Positions 44,401-56,099 of a DNA stretch of 64,000 bases are shown piece by piece. The position numbers were made by a program, and so were the translations under genes. The DNA lies in assembly GCF_032118995.1 (NCBI RefSeq), contig NC_092657.1, forward strand, positions 9,239,391-9,303,390, read 5' to 3'. Position 1 is the first letter of the stretch, and each line of letters opens with the position of its first letter. The DNA is from Asterias amurensis (Eukaryota > Echinodermata > Asteroidea > Forcipulatida > Asteriidae). The notes below the pieces were generated by a model. It made no database searches. It was not told the DNA's origin and worked only from the letters and a program-made list of their open reading frames with translations.

Positions 44401-45427
44401 AGGCAAAAAAAACGACTAAAGTTACTATAGGCTGTACTATGTTTGCCCTAACACTTTAGCCCGCTTCGCAAATTTATGTGTCTGCAGTTTAAGAGATTTT
44501 TAAAATTTTGCTGTTAGATACAAAATTTATGGACTGCTATGCAAATTTTGATTTTGCTATACAAAAAAAAATTTCGTAACGGTCCATGCAGAAATACTGG
44601 ACGAAATCGTTCCCTGGTAAACTTAGAATGCTTTTAATAAAAGCTAGCCAAGAGCGCATGGGTCTTGTAAAGTAGTCACAGTTTGCAAGAAAGCTGCAAT
44701 TATAGCTTCCATACTGGGCTTTGAACTGCTTACAATATCTTTTGCCAAGAAAGAAAAGAAAAAAAAAACACTTTTGTACATGTTTATAATGTGTTAATGC
44801 CTGATCAAAATCTAGAAGCAATGTACAATAAGCTTAATTTACCCATTAATGACAGAATTACGTAAAAAGTACTTATTTTAAAATACACATACTGCTCAGT
44901 TATTGCCATTGCCAATGGCCATTTCATGTAGCTTTTAAAAGTATTTCCAGAAATCATCCAGTCAGGCCCGTCCAGAGCAGGTTGTTTGTTTAAGGGATTA
45001 TCACAGTTGGATGCCAGGACAGTATGTTTACTTAAGGATCCTCCAAAAGTATGTGTGAAACCAGCAATATTTTTTAAAGGGCTGGACACGTCATGATCTT
45101 GACCATTTGACTAAACTAATTCCAGTGTTTCACGTTACGTTCGGAAATTAGACTATGACAAACAAAAACTCTTTGACAGGAATACAAAAGCAGAGATTTG
45201 ATTATGCTGACGTTTCTCTGGTGGTTGAGTGGCTCAGTTTTATAGAGCTGCTTATAATAAACAGGCAAAACATTTTGCACAAGTGTGCACTGCGGGTGAA
45301 CTGATTCATGTGTGATAAGGTTTGCCCAGATGACAGTGCATTCCTGGATCATTTCCACTCGAAACACAGGACGAAGAAAGTAAGTGAATTCAATTAAAAG
45401 ACAAGAAGATTCTTTATTTTAATCAAA

Positions 45428-48400
45428 TTGTGGAAAACCGTTACTATGAAGACCCAATTGATGGTATCTCAAACCAGAGGGTTAAAACGTTACACAAATA
45501 TAGTGGAATGCAAATTAGTATTTAAACCCCCACGAAAACAAAAGTATAGTGCTCACCAAAGAAAGGGAAAGGGGTTAAAAGAGAGAATTATATTAGCGAA
45601 AAGAACAGCGAGGAAGGTGGTCCCTGCACCAGCCTACATACAAACCTGTGGTCACACCAGACCAAACTGAAAGTGACAAACACCTGCAGCTACCACAGTT
45701 ACCAAGTGATAAACCAAACTACTTTTCAAAAGTAATTAGATGGACAAACTCTATTTACTTGGACAAAAAGAGTGTGAAACCTGATTCGAATCCATCCTCA
45801 ATTATACACCTGATATTCACTATAACTCGTCCCTGTCAGATGTGCATGTGAAATCAAACGAATCAACGAAATCCTCCGGATGGCTCCTTAAGGATGTTTT
45901 GTTTAGCAACAAACAGAAGCAGAGTTTGACCCATTTGTCAGAATGTTCACTTCCAAATAAACCTAGCATTGATGATCAGTTTCAAAAACAATTCAACAAA
46001 ACAACAAAGTCAATGTCAGATAACGTAGATATGGATCCACTTTCTGACGATGACTCAAGTGAGACGGAGAATATGCACCACCTCATACCTGAAGTTGACC
46101 GTGTAGATATGTGCACAGAAAATAAGAACATTCTCGAGAACAACAGTCATTTCTGAACTACTTAGTTGCCTAAAGTTCGGAAATGTTTTTTCTATATTGA
46201 TAAATCCGAATGGTCAGACCTTAGAAAGGAGCAACAGAACAATTCCTTCCCCAAGAAATGCTTAAATGTATTTAGTAAAGAACTAAGTAAATTACACCCA
46301 TTCTGCTGCTTTCAGTTTAGACGTCATTACGTTTCCTCAAAATTGTGTCGAAAGACATCAAAACACACGTTTCAAGCCAGCGGTTATTGTAGTTTCATTC
46401 ATTGCACTGTGACATTTACCTTGACAATGGATTCAGAAAGTGATTTGAAAGTAAATAATGTATTCACTGGAAAAGTTAAACATAATAAAAATGAGAGACG
46501 GGCCAGAAATATTCGCACTAATAAGAGGGCAGCTCTAAAAAAAGGACTCCGACATAAAATGCCAAGACGCGAGCACCTTGATAATCTAAAATCTTTAAGT
46601 GATCGCCAATTTCTGTCAGGATGTCGGGACAACGCGCCGTCGAAACAAGTGCTTCAAAAAATTTCAAGCGAGGCTAAAAAATTATCAAAATCGCAAAGTG
46701 AAGTAGATGGTCTGCTAGATATTGACGACAAGCAAAGTAATTCTAAAAGTCAAATACCGGGGATTTAATGAGGTTTTTCAGTTTGTCCTCCCTTTGTGAT
46801 GTTATTTTCAGAGCACAGTATCAGAGTTTACCATCGAATTGCAGCAAGGGACATAATATATATTGATGCAACAGGTTCGGTTATACGGAAAAACTCTACA
46901 TTTTCTGGTTCAAAAAAATATCAATTGTATGACCTTGTAATAAGACATCCAGTAAAAGGGTCCCCACCATTTGTTATTGCATCTCTTGTTGACTACAGAC
47001 CATAGCGCTTTTTCACATTTGTTGCAGTTTTGTGTACAATTAGAGCAACGTATTTATGGCCACAATGGCACCAAACAACCACTCATGCTTATGATAGATG
47101 GAAGTTCCACTCTCTTACTTTCTGTTCTAAAAAGTTTTACAACTGAAACTGTTTTGGAGTATTTCCATGGGTGCTACAGGATCGTTAATGGGTCAGCGAA
47201 TGATACCGATTAAACCAAGACAATTGTACAGTGCTGCGCAAGTCATTTTATGAAAAATGCCGCTAAGGCATGTAGGAAGTACTACAGAACAAACTTTCGT
47301 GACGCAATGTTTTGGATGGGATTGCTCCTTCAAGCCACAAATATCAGTGCCCTTAATGAAATTGTTGAATCTGTATCAATCTTAACATGTGCAAAATTTA
47401 CTACAGACCTTGTCAAAACGCATTATCAAAAACTCAAACATAAAGTAGAGCAAACCAATCAAGATTCACCAGAAGGTAGTTTGCTTGACGATGACGCACT
47501 TGAAGAGGATTTCCATTCTGAATCACAATTAGGGAATGAAATTGACAACATGAACATAACCCAGGACGAGTACATTTCAAGAGCTCCTAATTCTCCTTTC
47601 AAAATTCATTTTCAAGAAATTGTAAAAAATGCTATTGCCAAGGTAAACATAAACATGATCAACAAAGACAGGTCAACATTAACAAGTAATGCATATTATG
47701 GCAAAGATTTTATAAATTATTTACTTGAGTTCTCTCTGCCAAATATACCGAATTGGTCCTCGCTAATGATCTTTGACTTAGGTAGACACGGTACTTCTCA
47801 ACCATATGCAACTTTCTCAGATATGTACAAATCACTGCAGAAATCACATCTGATAACCGTACTCAAGGGATTATAAAAAAAAGCATGGGAGAAGTTAAAA
47901 GGACAAAACTGGCTAACAACAGGTGTCGAAGACTCGACGAGTTTGTACTTATTTATGAGCGTGACATGTTGCCCCTTCGTAGAGATTCTGCGAGGCTTTC
48001 TTAAAACTAATAATAAAAGGATCAATGCCAAATCAATCAAGCTAAGCAGTGAAACTTGGAGTAAGCGAGTCAGAAACAAGAACCCTAACAACAAGGGAGT
48101 ATATTTAACTCCTCCATCAAAGGGTTTAATTTTTAAGCCAGTCGCTAGAGAAAAGCGAAAGAGGAAACCCATCATAACTCTAGACTCATCAGATGAGGAG
48201 AGTATAAAGCCTAAAAAAAAACAAAAAAAACATTCCACCAAAAATAACACTTCAAAGGAGAAACAAGATGTCAAAAGCAATGTCAATCACTACTCATCGT
48301 CACTACCAAGAGGTATTTCAAATAACAACGCATCTTGTTGGTGGATTGCAACCCTTCACAGCATTGCCTTGCGTGATACTAGAACTAAAGATTTCCTTTC

Positions 48401-49127
48401 ATTTCACCAACTGGCCATGATTTGCTCTAATCTGAAACCAGCTGTAAAACGCCTGAAAAAGATATACCGAGACTACCACCGTGGATGGTTGAGTGAGTCA
48501 GTGGTCGATTTCTATATCACCCAGCTGTGTGAAATTTCTAACGAGGAAGTTACAAAAATAAAGTTTGGAGCTATGCAATGTTAAATGATACCAACAAAAT
48601 ACTCAATAGACAACATTCAAACGAAACATTCAAGTCAGTGTCACAAGCATGTTTCCAGACTGGCAAGTTTTGAAAAGTCATGTTTTCCCCCCTTCTTGAA
48701 AACATACACTTTACTTTTTATGTTATTGACAACTGTAACAAAAAGCAAATGTGCTTTGATTCACTCTGTAAAAGTCGGGGTACTCGGCAAAAGATGGTGA
48801 CCCATGGAAATGCATTCTTTGATTTTTTCCAAAATGGAAGACAAAATCGGTACTGGAACCACATGCCAAGTGTTTTTGAGAAACAACAAAAATTTCCAAT
48901 CACACAAGCATCATGCATACAACAAAATGACTCCGGAAGCTGTGGTGTGCTTTGCTGTTTGTTCGCTGAAAAACTTTGCTGCTCTAAACCAATTTTACAG
49001 TGTGGTAAATGAGGAAAACCTTAGAATATACATCACAATCCAGCTGTTGAAAAGATCTCGAATCGTTGACCCTGAACTAGAACGATTGTTTTCAGTTTAC
49101 GTTAGTGGCCACACCATGGATGGTTAA
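45428..49127 (+). pseudogene. Decayed MULE-like transposase gene with Ulp1 (C48) protease domain
   Basis: Consecutive fragments in changing frames (45428-45670, 45648-45851, 45842-46156, 46166-46768, 46796-47213, 47250-47876, 47943-48584, 48585-49127) form one reading direction broken by stops and frameshifts. The middle has IIYIDATGSVIRK and MLMIDGSSTLLL (candidate catalytic Asp residues), then CASHFMKNAAKACRKYY and a later NEIVESV, a layout like MULE (IS256-type) DDE transposases. The last third has GWLSESVVDFYITQL, HFTFYVIDN, FDSLCKS and IQQNDSGSCGVLC: the His, Asp, Gln and Cys of a Ulp1/SUMO-type cysteine protease. A Lys-rich patch (KPKKKQKK) precedes it, and NNNASCWWIATLHSIAL resembles a USP Cys box. 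The element class is inferred. It is inactive as it stands. Confidence 0.7.
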
Positions 49128-49239
49128 TTATACTGGATGTTTGCTTACTGTCAAATTCCTGAGAATCTATAGTAGACTTCAAATCTATAGTAGAGTTCAA
49201 ACTTCAATCAAACTGTAGAGGTGCTCAGGAACATTTTCG

Positions 49240-49895
49240 TGAAAAGTCTTCAACATCACAACCCAATACCTCTGGGCACACTCAATTTTGGAGGAAGCTA
49301 AATCGGTGCACTAATTAGTACCTAATTAGTACCTAATTAGCCATTTGAATACACGCATTTTTCTACCATACGTTAACCGTATAATCCCTGTGCAGTGTAA
49401 TCTTAATTTTAAGAATGCCTTCACGGTAAAGTAAATGTACCCTTCTAATAGACCATACCTCTCGGCACACTTGAATTTGGAGGAAGCTAAATCGGTTCAC
49501 TAATTTGTACCTAATTAGCCGTTTGAAGACACGCCTGTTTCTACTCTACGTTAACCGTATAGCACCTGCACAGTCGTATGGTAGAAAAAGGCGTGTCTTC
49601 AACTGGTTAATTAGGTACTAATTAGTAAACCGATTTAGCTTCCTACAAAATTAAGTGTGCCCAGAGGTATGGTATATTACATTATGTAATAAAATTCCAC
49701 TTTTTTTATATCACGAAGGGTACATTAACTTTACCGTAAAGACAGTCTTAAAATTAAGATGACTGTGCAGGTGCTACACGGTTAACGTATAGTAGAAAGA
49801 GGCGTATCTTCAACTGGCTAATTATGTACTAATTAGTGAACCGATTTAGCTTCCTCCAAAATTAAGTGTGCCCAGTGGTATGGTCTATTAGATTA
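49240..49895. mobile_element. Nested palindrome of four repeat copies
   Basis: Two forward copies (about 49258-49440 and 49447-49585) and two inverted copies (about 49578-49675 and 49690-49895) share ACCATACCTCTGGGCACACT, GGAGGAAGCTAAATCGGTTC, ACTAATTAGTACCTAATTAG and CTACGTTAACCGTATA. The outer pair also shares GGTAAAGT and CTTAATTTTAAGA. It looks like a palindromic MITE inserted into a second copy of itself. It directly follows the Ulp1-transposase pseudogene and could represent its terminal repeats. Confidence 0.8.
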
Positions 49896-50104
49896 TTGAG
49901 GATAATTGCATCTTTTACACAACATGAAGGATGAGTGCAAGTTTTTTGGCAGCTGTTTTTGATGTTCGACGATGAAGTTTTAATTGAGGCGGCTAATCAC
50001 TAAATATATATGCAAAGATAATATAGTCTACCTCTTGATTTGCTTATGGCATGTTCTTTCAGAGTTCGGGGAAAAAAATTCTTGTAACTCTACACGGTGA
50101 CTGC

Positions 50105-50312
50105 TCTATATTCCGACATCCCTATGTTCCGACACCCCTATGTTCCGACACCCCTATGTTCCAACACCCATATATTCCGACAACTCAACCTATACTCCGA
50201 CACCCCTATGTTCCGACACCCCTATATTCCGACACCCCTATGTTCCGACACCCTTAAATTCCAATGACCCAAACACCCCTATGTTCCGACACCCCTATGT
50301 TCCGACAACCTG
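50105..50312 (+). repeat. 16-bp minisatellite, left arm
   Basis: About 12 copies of CCCCTATGTTCCGACA (variants with TATATTCCGACA) lie here. An inverted array of the same unit is at 50668-50884. Confidence 0.9.
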
Positions 50313-50667
50313 CACCAATATTTTGTGTTTGTCATTTGTTTTTTAAGAAAAATGGTGCGACTTAAAAGAAACTTCACCTGACCGCAATTTAGTCCATAAA
50401 CGTACCGGTAACCTATCTTTATGTAGCAGTAGAGGGTTGGAATCTTTATTAATTGAAGGCTCATGAAATGTTATCAACACGTCGGACACGCCTCTAACAA
50501 TAGCAAAGCACCGATTATCTTCATTCTATTCCATCATTTTTAACACAGTACAAATTTATCTTATGAATGTTCAAACCTAATCCCGGCCGAAATTCACCGG
50601 GAAACCTGGCTGTAAAACAAGTTGTGTTGTTGTTATTGATCAACAGAGTAATAATGTGCGAAACAAC

Positions 50668-50884
50668 TTGTCGGAACATAGGGGTGTCGGAACATAGGGG
50701 TGTCGGAATATAGGGGTGTCGGAACATAGGGGTGTCGGAATATAGGTTCAGTTGTCGGAACATAGGGGTGTCGGAATATAGGGGTGTCGGAATATAGGGC
50801 TGTCGGAAAATAGGGGTGTCGGAATATAGGCTGAATTGTCGGAACATAGGGGTGTCGGAACATAGGGGTGTCGGAATATAGGTG
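50668..50884 (-). repeat. 16-bp minisatellite, right inverted arm
   Basis: About 13 copies of TGTCGGAACATAGGGG (variants TGTCGGAATATAGGGG) occur, the reverse complement of the left arm's unit. With the left arm it encloses about 355 bp of unique sequence without a gene. Both arms share the two variant types (ATGTTCC and ATATTCC). Confidence 0.9.
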
Positions 50885-51489
50885 TGTAACCCTCTACACA
50901 ATTAAAAAATTTGTTCAAGTTAGAAAGGATGGAAGGCCAAAATGCTTCCACCTTTTACTGAGTGGGATCTATTTTCCTAGTTTCCGGAATGCGCGGCCAG
51001 TTTTGTGGTGTTGAAAATCTGGCCCGAAATCTGGCCAGAAACGCGGATAACTTCAGCCTGGTAATTTTACCACGTCACGTCTTTTCGACAATTATCATTC
51101 TTGATCTTTTCAAATCGGCAGCAGCACTAGGGTCAAGATCATCACACAGCAGCTCAATCGATTTCTATCTTTTAATTTCTTTTTGTTGCCTTGATGCAGA
51201 TTTGATCAATTGAGTACCTCGTATTTAGGTTAGTAAAAATTTGTACGTCTGGAAACCAGTAGGCGTAAATGGTTTATTTTTATAAGTTGGCGTTTTTTGG
51301 GGTTTTTTTTTTCAGTTTTTGCCGCCTCAATAATAATACACAAACGTACATGGTATTTTGTGTGCGCTGTCTGTCACTCTCGTTGTGCTGTTTGAAAATC
51401 TATTTTTTTCGCAGCTATCGACCGATCGATCGCGCAACTAACATGTTTGCGATACACTGATTGTCGTGCAGTCAGAGATCGGTCGATCT

Positions 51490-51635
51490 CTTTTTATAAA
51501 ATAAAAGTAGGCCTAGCTAGGTAACATGATGATAGATTTGCATAGAAAATCATACAGGTTTAAACATCAATTTAAATATCAAGATTTTGCCCTACAGGGC
51601 CTTGTATTTGTACATGTAATACATTACAAACAGTT
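51490..51635 (+). repeat. Dispersed repeat, relative of 57.2-58.2 kb units
   Basis: AGTAGGCCTAGCTAGGTAAC, ATGATGATAGA, then CAATTTAAATAT and GCCCTACAGGGCCTTGTAT resemble three tandem units at 57.2-58.2 kb. Here it lies just upstream of the transposase-like gene beginning at 51778. Confidence 0.6.
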
Positions 51636-51777
51636 TTTACTGTGATAGTCGCATTATACTATGTATCGAGGTTGACCAATCAGAGACAACAACACGCTCG
51701 CGCGCGCATGCTGACCCCTCCAGAACTTTCCTCGCCCCGGCTGGCCGTGTGTGTACTGTGCTGTATGTATACTTGGA

Positions 51778-51933
51778 ATGGCCAATGCTTTGGGTTCGTC
51801 GCGGCCCCGAAGATCAAATGCCGTTAAACCAAGCAGGTATTATGCCAAATTAAATAATATTTCGCTACCATCAGAAAGAGGAATTGCTGCCAAAGATCCT
51901 AAATGGCGAAGAAGCGACACTTTTGATATCGAG
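51778..51933 (+). CDS. Possible first exon of the 51.8-55.6 kb transposase-like gene
   Basis: From ATG 51778 the frame gives 52 codons, including KPSRYYAKLNNISLPSERG and DPKWRRSDTFDIE, and ends at a strong donor GAG|GTAAGC. The peptide has coding character. The next visible exon (acceptor at 52750-52751) does not continue it in phase, so a missing exon or decay is likely. It would be the N terminus of the same transposon protein. Family not recognised. Confidence 0.4.
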
Positions 51934-52751
51934 GTAAGCTTTTGTTTGTTTTGTAACGATCCTAGTGAAGGAGAAGCCGCTAGTGCTAGATACAAAGCAT
52001 GCTGCCTGTGCATTCAACACACAACGAGTATTAAAAACGATAAGACGAAATCAGACAGAGGATTGGATACCAACTTGTAACGTTAAACATCACTGTTTAT
52101 GGTGTAATTCTGATGATATGACAATACAGTTACTGGTGCATATTGTATAATCTAACAGAAGAGTGAATTAAAACGACCTTTCTGTCCGAATTGCAGAGTT
52201 AGAGCGATGCAAATCTGTTTTTAATCTTTCGACTTTACGTACAACATGGCCATGTCCTTGTTCATTGTGTGAGTAAAAGTTTTGGAATGTTCCATGTTTG
52301 TAAATAGAGGTGGGTGCGCTCGTTGCTGTGTCTTCTCTCCTGCACCTTCCGTAGGCTTCATTGGATTGTTTATTTAATAAACTGCAATTCAACAGTATGT
52401 GATATATTGTCATCGTGACTTATGATTTTCAGCCTAATTTTATTCGACACTCATTTAATGTATAACGAAATACACTAATCACTATTGAATTCAAAAGTTA
52501 TTAATGGGAATGAGTTTTAGAACCTTTTTTGATAGGGGAAAAACTCTTTTTGACAACTTTCAATTAGTTGGGTCAGTGCAGGACAAGTAAACTTTTCTAA
52601 ATAACAAAAAATTTAAAGAAATTGACATCTGAGCAATTAAAAAATAATGTTTTAGTTTATAAATTTGAGGTAGTAACATTTAGTTGAGAACAACAATGAA
52701 AACGAACAATCACTTAAGCTTTTTGTATTGTCTCAATTGTTTTTCTTGCAG

Positions 52752-53223
52752 ATTTTGGATGAGGATCGACTGGGATTCCACTTGGGATACATGGATCCCC
52801 AGGGATGATCTTGTCTATAAGAAGTCCGAGAGGTTAAACGACATCCATATTAATATTCGCTGTTTACATTTAGTTCAGAGACTGGAGATTGGCATTAAAG
52901 AAAGCCTGAAATTCCACCGGTCCCATGACCCAGTTGTACTTTTGAGATTTGAATGTGACCAGCTAACCTTTGAAACTATTTTTGGAAGTACTCGGCAACA
53001 AGGTCAAAAGTACATCATCAGAAACAAAGAACTAGATAGAATCCTAGGAGAAAAGTGGAACATCCGCATCATTAATCAACATGGAGAATGTTGCTCTGTT
53101 GTGGATGGGACTGTCATTGTGAGCCTTAAAAAACATCGCAGCCTTCAGGAGTATATCCAATGTGATGATGGGAGTCTCAGTGTACAACAGACAAGGGACA
53201 TTTCTTACTGTTTCGGTTTGTAA
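52752..53223 (+). CDS. Exon with chromo/knotted-tudor-like start, transposon-associated
   Basis: After a pyrimidine tract and TTGCAG, the frame reads WMRIDWDSTWDTWIPRDDLV, where the DWDSTWDTWIPRDDL layout recalls the end of a chromo-barrel (HYxGWxxxxDEWxxxxxL). It continues LRFECDQLTFETIFG, KYIIRNKELDRILGEKWNIR and QHGECCSVVDGTVIVSLKKH. I recall similar segments before transposase-like domains in multicopy invertebrate proteins, but cannot name a family. It is in a different phase from the exon at 51778-51933. It ends at TAA 53221. Confidence 0.45.
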
Positions 53224-53392
53224 AAACCGAGGGAAAAGTAGCTATGTCAGAATTGAAACTTGAAACCATGATATAAGGTACTGACATGTGTGTTTTAGGA
53301 CCCTTTTTTATTTTGTACATAATACTACATGTAAATTGTATTTGTATTTTTGGGGGGCTGATGGATTTGAGACTTTAATTATCTGTACCATA

Positions 53393-55593
53393 ATGGTATC
53401 CAAAAACGAACCAAGTGTCAGTATTTCTGTTTCCCATCACCTCATTTATGAGGTTATTTCCAACAATAAATCCCAAATCTACCAAAATCCTCGTAAAATT
53501 CACAGAGATTTGTTTAAGGCAATTTGTCAGCGGAAGAATGTCAATGTTGATTTCAGCAAAAGAATTGAGCATCAAATACGAATGAAGGTTTCAAGGTTTT
53601 GGAGGAAATATAAAACAACCTCTATTGGTGGAAAACAGAAACAACTGTTTATGAAATGGTTAAATAATGTTAATGACTGGGCATTTAAGATTCTGTATTC
53701 AGAATATGAACAAGACAACATTCTCAGAGAGAATGCAATACTAAAGAATAAGCTCACAGCAGCAATCAGTGCAAAACAAACACTGAGAAAACAAATTAGA
53801 CAGAAAACTACAAAAATAAAACAGAAAGCGAAAACATTAAAAAGGTAGAAGAATATGCTTGTTCGTTGGGCACGCAAACATGTAAACAAGCAAAGGTGTC
53901 GCAATGTCCCGCACATTCAAGGAGAGTATAGCAGGAGTCAAATGTTTCGGCGCAAGAAAGAGTTAGAAGAAGATTACACTGCTGTCCTGTCCTTCCTCGA
54001 TACACTAGGGGTATGAAGTAAAGAATGTCACTGTACTAAACAAAACTACAGGTAGACTTGAAACTGTCACTGTCCTGAATGATTGCGACAATGGATTGGG
54101 TGATTCAGACAGTATTGAAAAGTTGCAAAAGTTAAATCTGGCAATGCTAGTTAAAACAAGATTCAATATATCTCATTTGCTCAAATATCAGGCTTACCAA
54201 CATTGTTCAGCGTGAAAAATCAGATGAAAAATATCCAGGATTTCATCCCTATGTCAAGCCCACCTGTTCACGACAAAGCTGGTGTACAAAGGGATTTGAA
54301 AGTCCTCATCGAAAAAAAACTGCCCAAGCTTGTAGAGGCCGGTTTCATAGGCCAACATAATAAAAAGCTACGGGTTAAGATCAGTGGGGATGGAACACAG
54401 GTTGGCAAATATATTCACTTTGTTAATGTTACAGCTGTTTTTTTGGATGACAAAGAGAGTGTGAATTCGCCATATGGCAATTATACAATTGCAATTTTGA
54501 ATGATGAGGAGAAATATGAGAGCCTAGCGAGGCATTTGGTTGACATCATTCAGGACATAGAGTCATTCACACAAATCACTCATGATGGAATAACATACTC
54601 GATAGAGTATTCACTATCTGGTGACTATAAATTCCTTCTCAGTGTCTGTGGTATGATGGGTGCCAATTCCAACCACCCGTGCTTGTATTGCGACTCATCT
54701 AAAGAGAAATTTCCTGACCCACACTTACAAGGGGCTCCAAGAACCACTGAAGACATTGCCAAATGTAGCCTTAAAAATAGCAAGGGCTGTAAACGCACAC
54801 CTCTCTTTCAAACAATTCCAGCACTTGGTAGTCATTGACATTTTGCATATGTTTCTTAGAATAAGTGGAGTATTTATTGCACTGTTGCTGCTTGAGTTAA
54901 GAAAACTAGATGCTATCGAAAACACTAAAACCTTCAAAGTATTTGACAGAACTCAGTATAGGCATTTAGTTGCCTATGAAGAGTTCATTGTGTCCATAGG
55001 CGTGAAAGGGTTCTCATTGTATCTTGACAAGGAAAGTAGGGCCCTAAAGTATAAGGATCTCACAGGCCCTGAAAAGCTTAAACTTTTCTGTAATTTAGAA
55101 CAAGTAGAGACCCTCTTGGCTGATGTCCCTAGAGCTCGTATCGACAAAATTATGCAAATATGGCGTGATTATTTCACACTGCACGAAGCCCTGAGTGTGT
55201 TAGCAGGACTGTTATGGAAGGAAGAAAGTAAACTTACTCCCAGTGAATTCAAGACCCAAGCCAATGCCTGGTTTTCTCTCAGTGTACTTCAGAAAAAATG
55301 TGACGCCATACATGCATATGTTTGTACAGCATGCAGCAGACATAGTAGAAAGGCTTGGTCCTTTAACAAATTACAGCACAAAAGGCTTGGAAAAATTGAA
55401 CCAATTGACCACCCTAGATTATTTCAAAGCCACAAACCATCACCTTGGTGTTTTTGCTTTAAGTCAGATTATGCACAAACAAAATAGGTTAACATGGCTG
55501 ACAATGAACAACATCAAATTGCAGAAGCAAGTAAGGAAATGGACTAAGTGCAAATCAACAGACCATGATATAAGAAAGTGCATGGTAAAGTAG
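53393..55593 (+). pseudogene. Frameshifted transposase-like gene with RAG1/Transib/CMC-type motif order
   Basis: A reading direction is broken by an in-frame TAG (53846) and shifts near 54010, 54200, 54830 and 55300. The N-terminal part is basic and helical with a coiled coil (HRDLFKAICQRKNVNVDFSK, then a Lys/Gln-rich helix to 53848). The core has KISGDGTQVG (candidate first Asp), ILNDEEKYESL, SLSGDYKFLL (candidate Asp), CLYCDSS (CxxC), DILHMFLRI, HMFVQH (HxxxxH) and STKGLEKLNQ (candidate last Glu). CxxC, HxxxxH and a final Glu in this order occur in RAG1, Transib and CACTA/Mirage/Chapaev transposases. Similar multicopy proteins occur in cnidarians and other invertebrates. Membership of a specific superfamily is inferred. 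The copy is inactive. Confidence 0.65.
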
Positions 55594-55739
55594 CTTACAA
55601 TACATTTAGTAAGTTAATGATCAGAATGTTCTAAACAAATGAATTTTGTTGTGTGTAAACCCCCTGATAAATTGGGTTCCATTTAACAGTGTACTAAAAT
55701 TACTCTATTAATTTAATGGTCCTTCAAGAGAGTAGACAC

Positions 55740-56094
55740 TAAGCAGATTTACATTTAACTTACAGGGTTTGAAGATGATAGTAGAAAGCTTCCCTTAAAA
55801 TATTACTTGTTTTTTAGAAATGAGTAAAACAATGTCACGAAAATAATAAATTTTAGCATGTAAAACGTATTAACCAATACTAGTATATCCATACTTTGTT
55901 TTAACTTTTCGTCTCCTGAGACAAAAACTATTTTGTGACACTGTTTTACTTATTGCTCAAAAACTACAGCACCTCAGCAAGTATTATTTTAACGGAAGCT
56001 TTCTACCATCATTATCTTCGAACCCTGTAGGTTTAATGTAAATCTGTGGACATTGTGTTTTGTGTCCTCCCACAAGTACCCACACCCTTTAAAC
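55740..56094. mobile_element. Palindromic MITE, copy 2
   Basis: It shares TTACAGGGTTTGAAG, GTAGAAAGCTTCCCTTAAAA, AGCATGTAAAACGTATTAAC and GAGACAAAAACTATTTTGTG with the element at 1290-1733, and ends CCCTTTAAA. The left terminus is diverged or truncated, and the central palindrome of copy 1 has been lost on one side. It lies about 150 bp after the transposase-like pseudogene. Confidence 0.8.
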
Positions 56095-56099
56095 TTGAT

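Noticed and set aside
51778..53223. Direct splice between the exon ending at 51933 and the acceptor at 52751
   Set aside because: Joining them puts the second exon in a frame with an early stop. The phases disagree, so an intervening exon or frameshift is needed.
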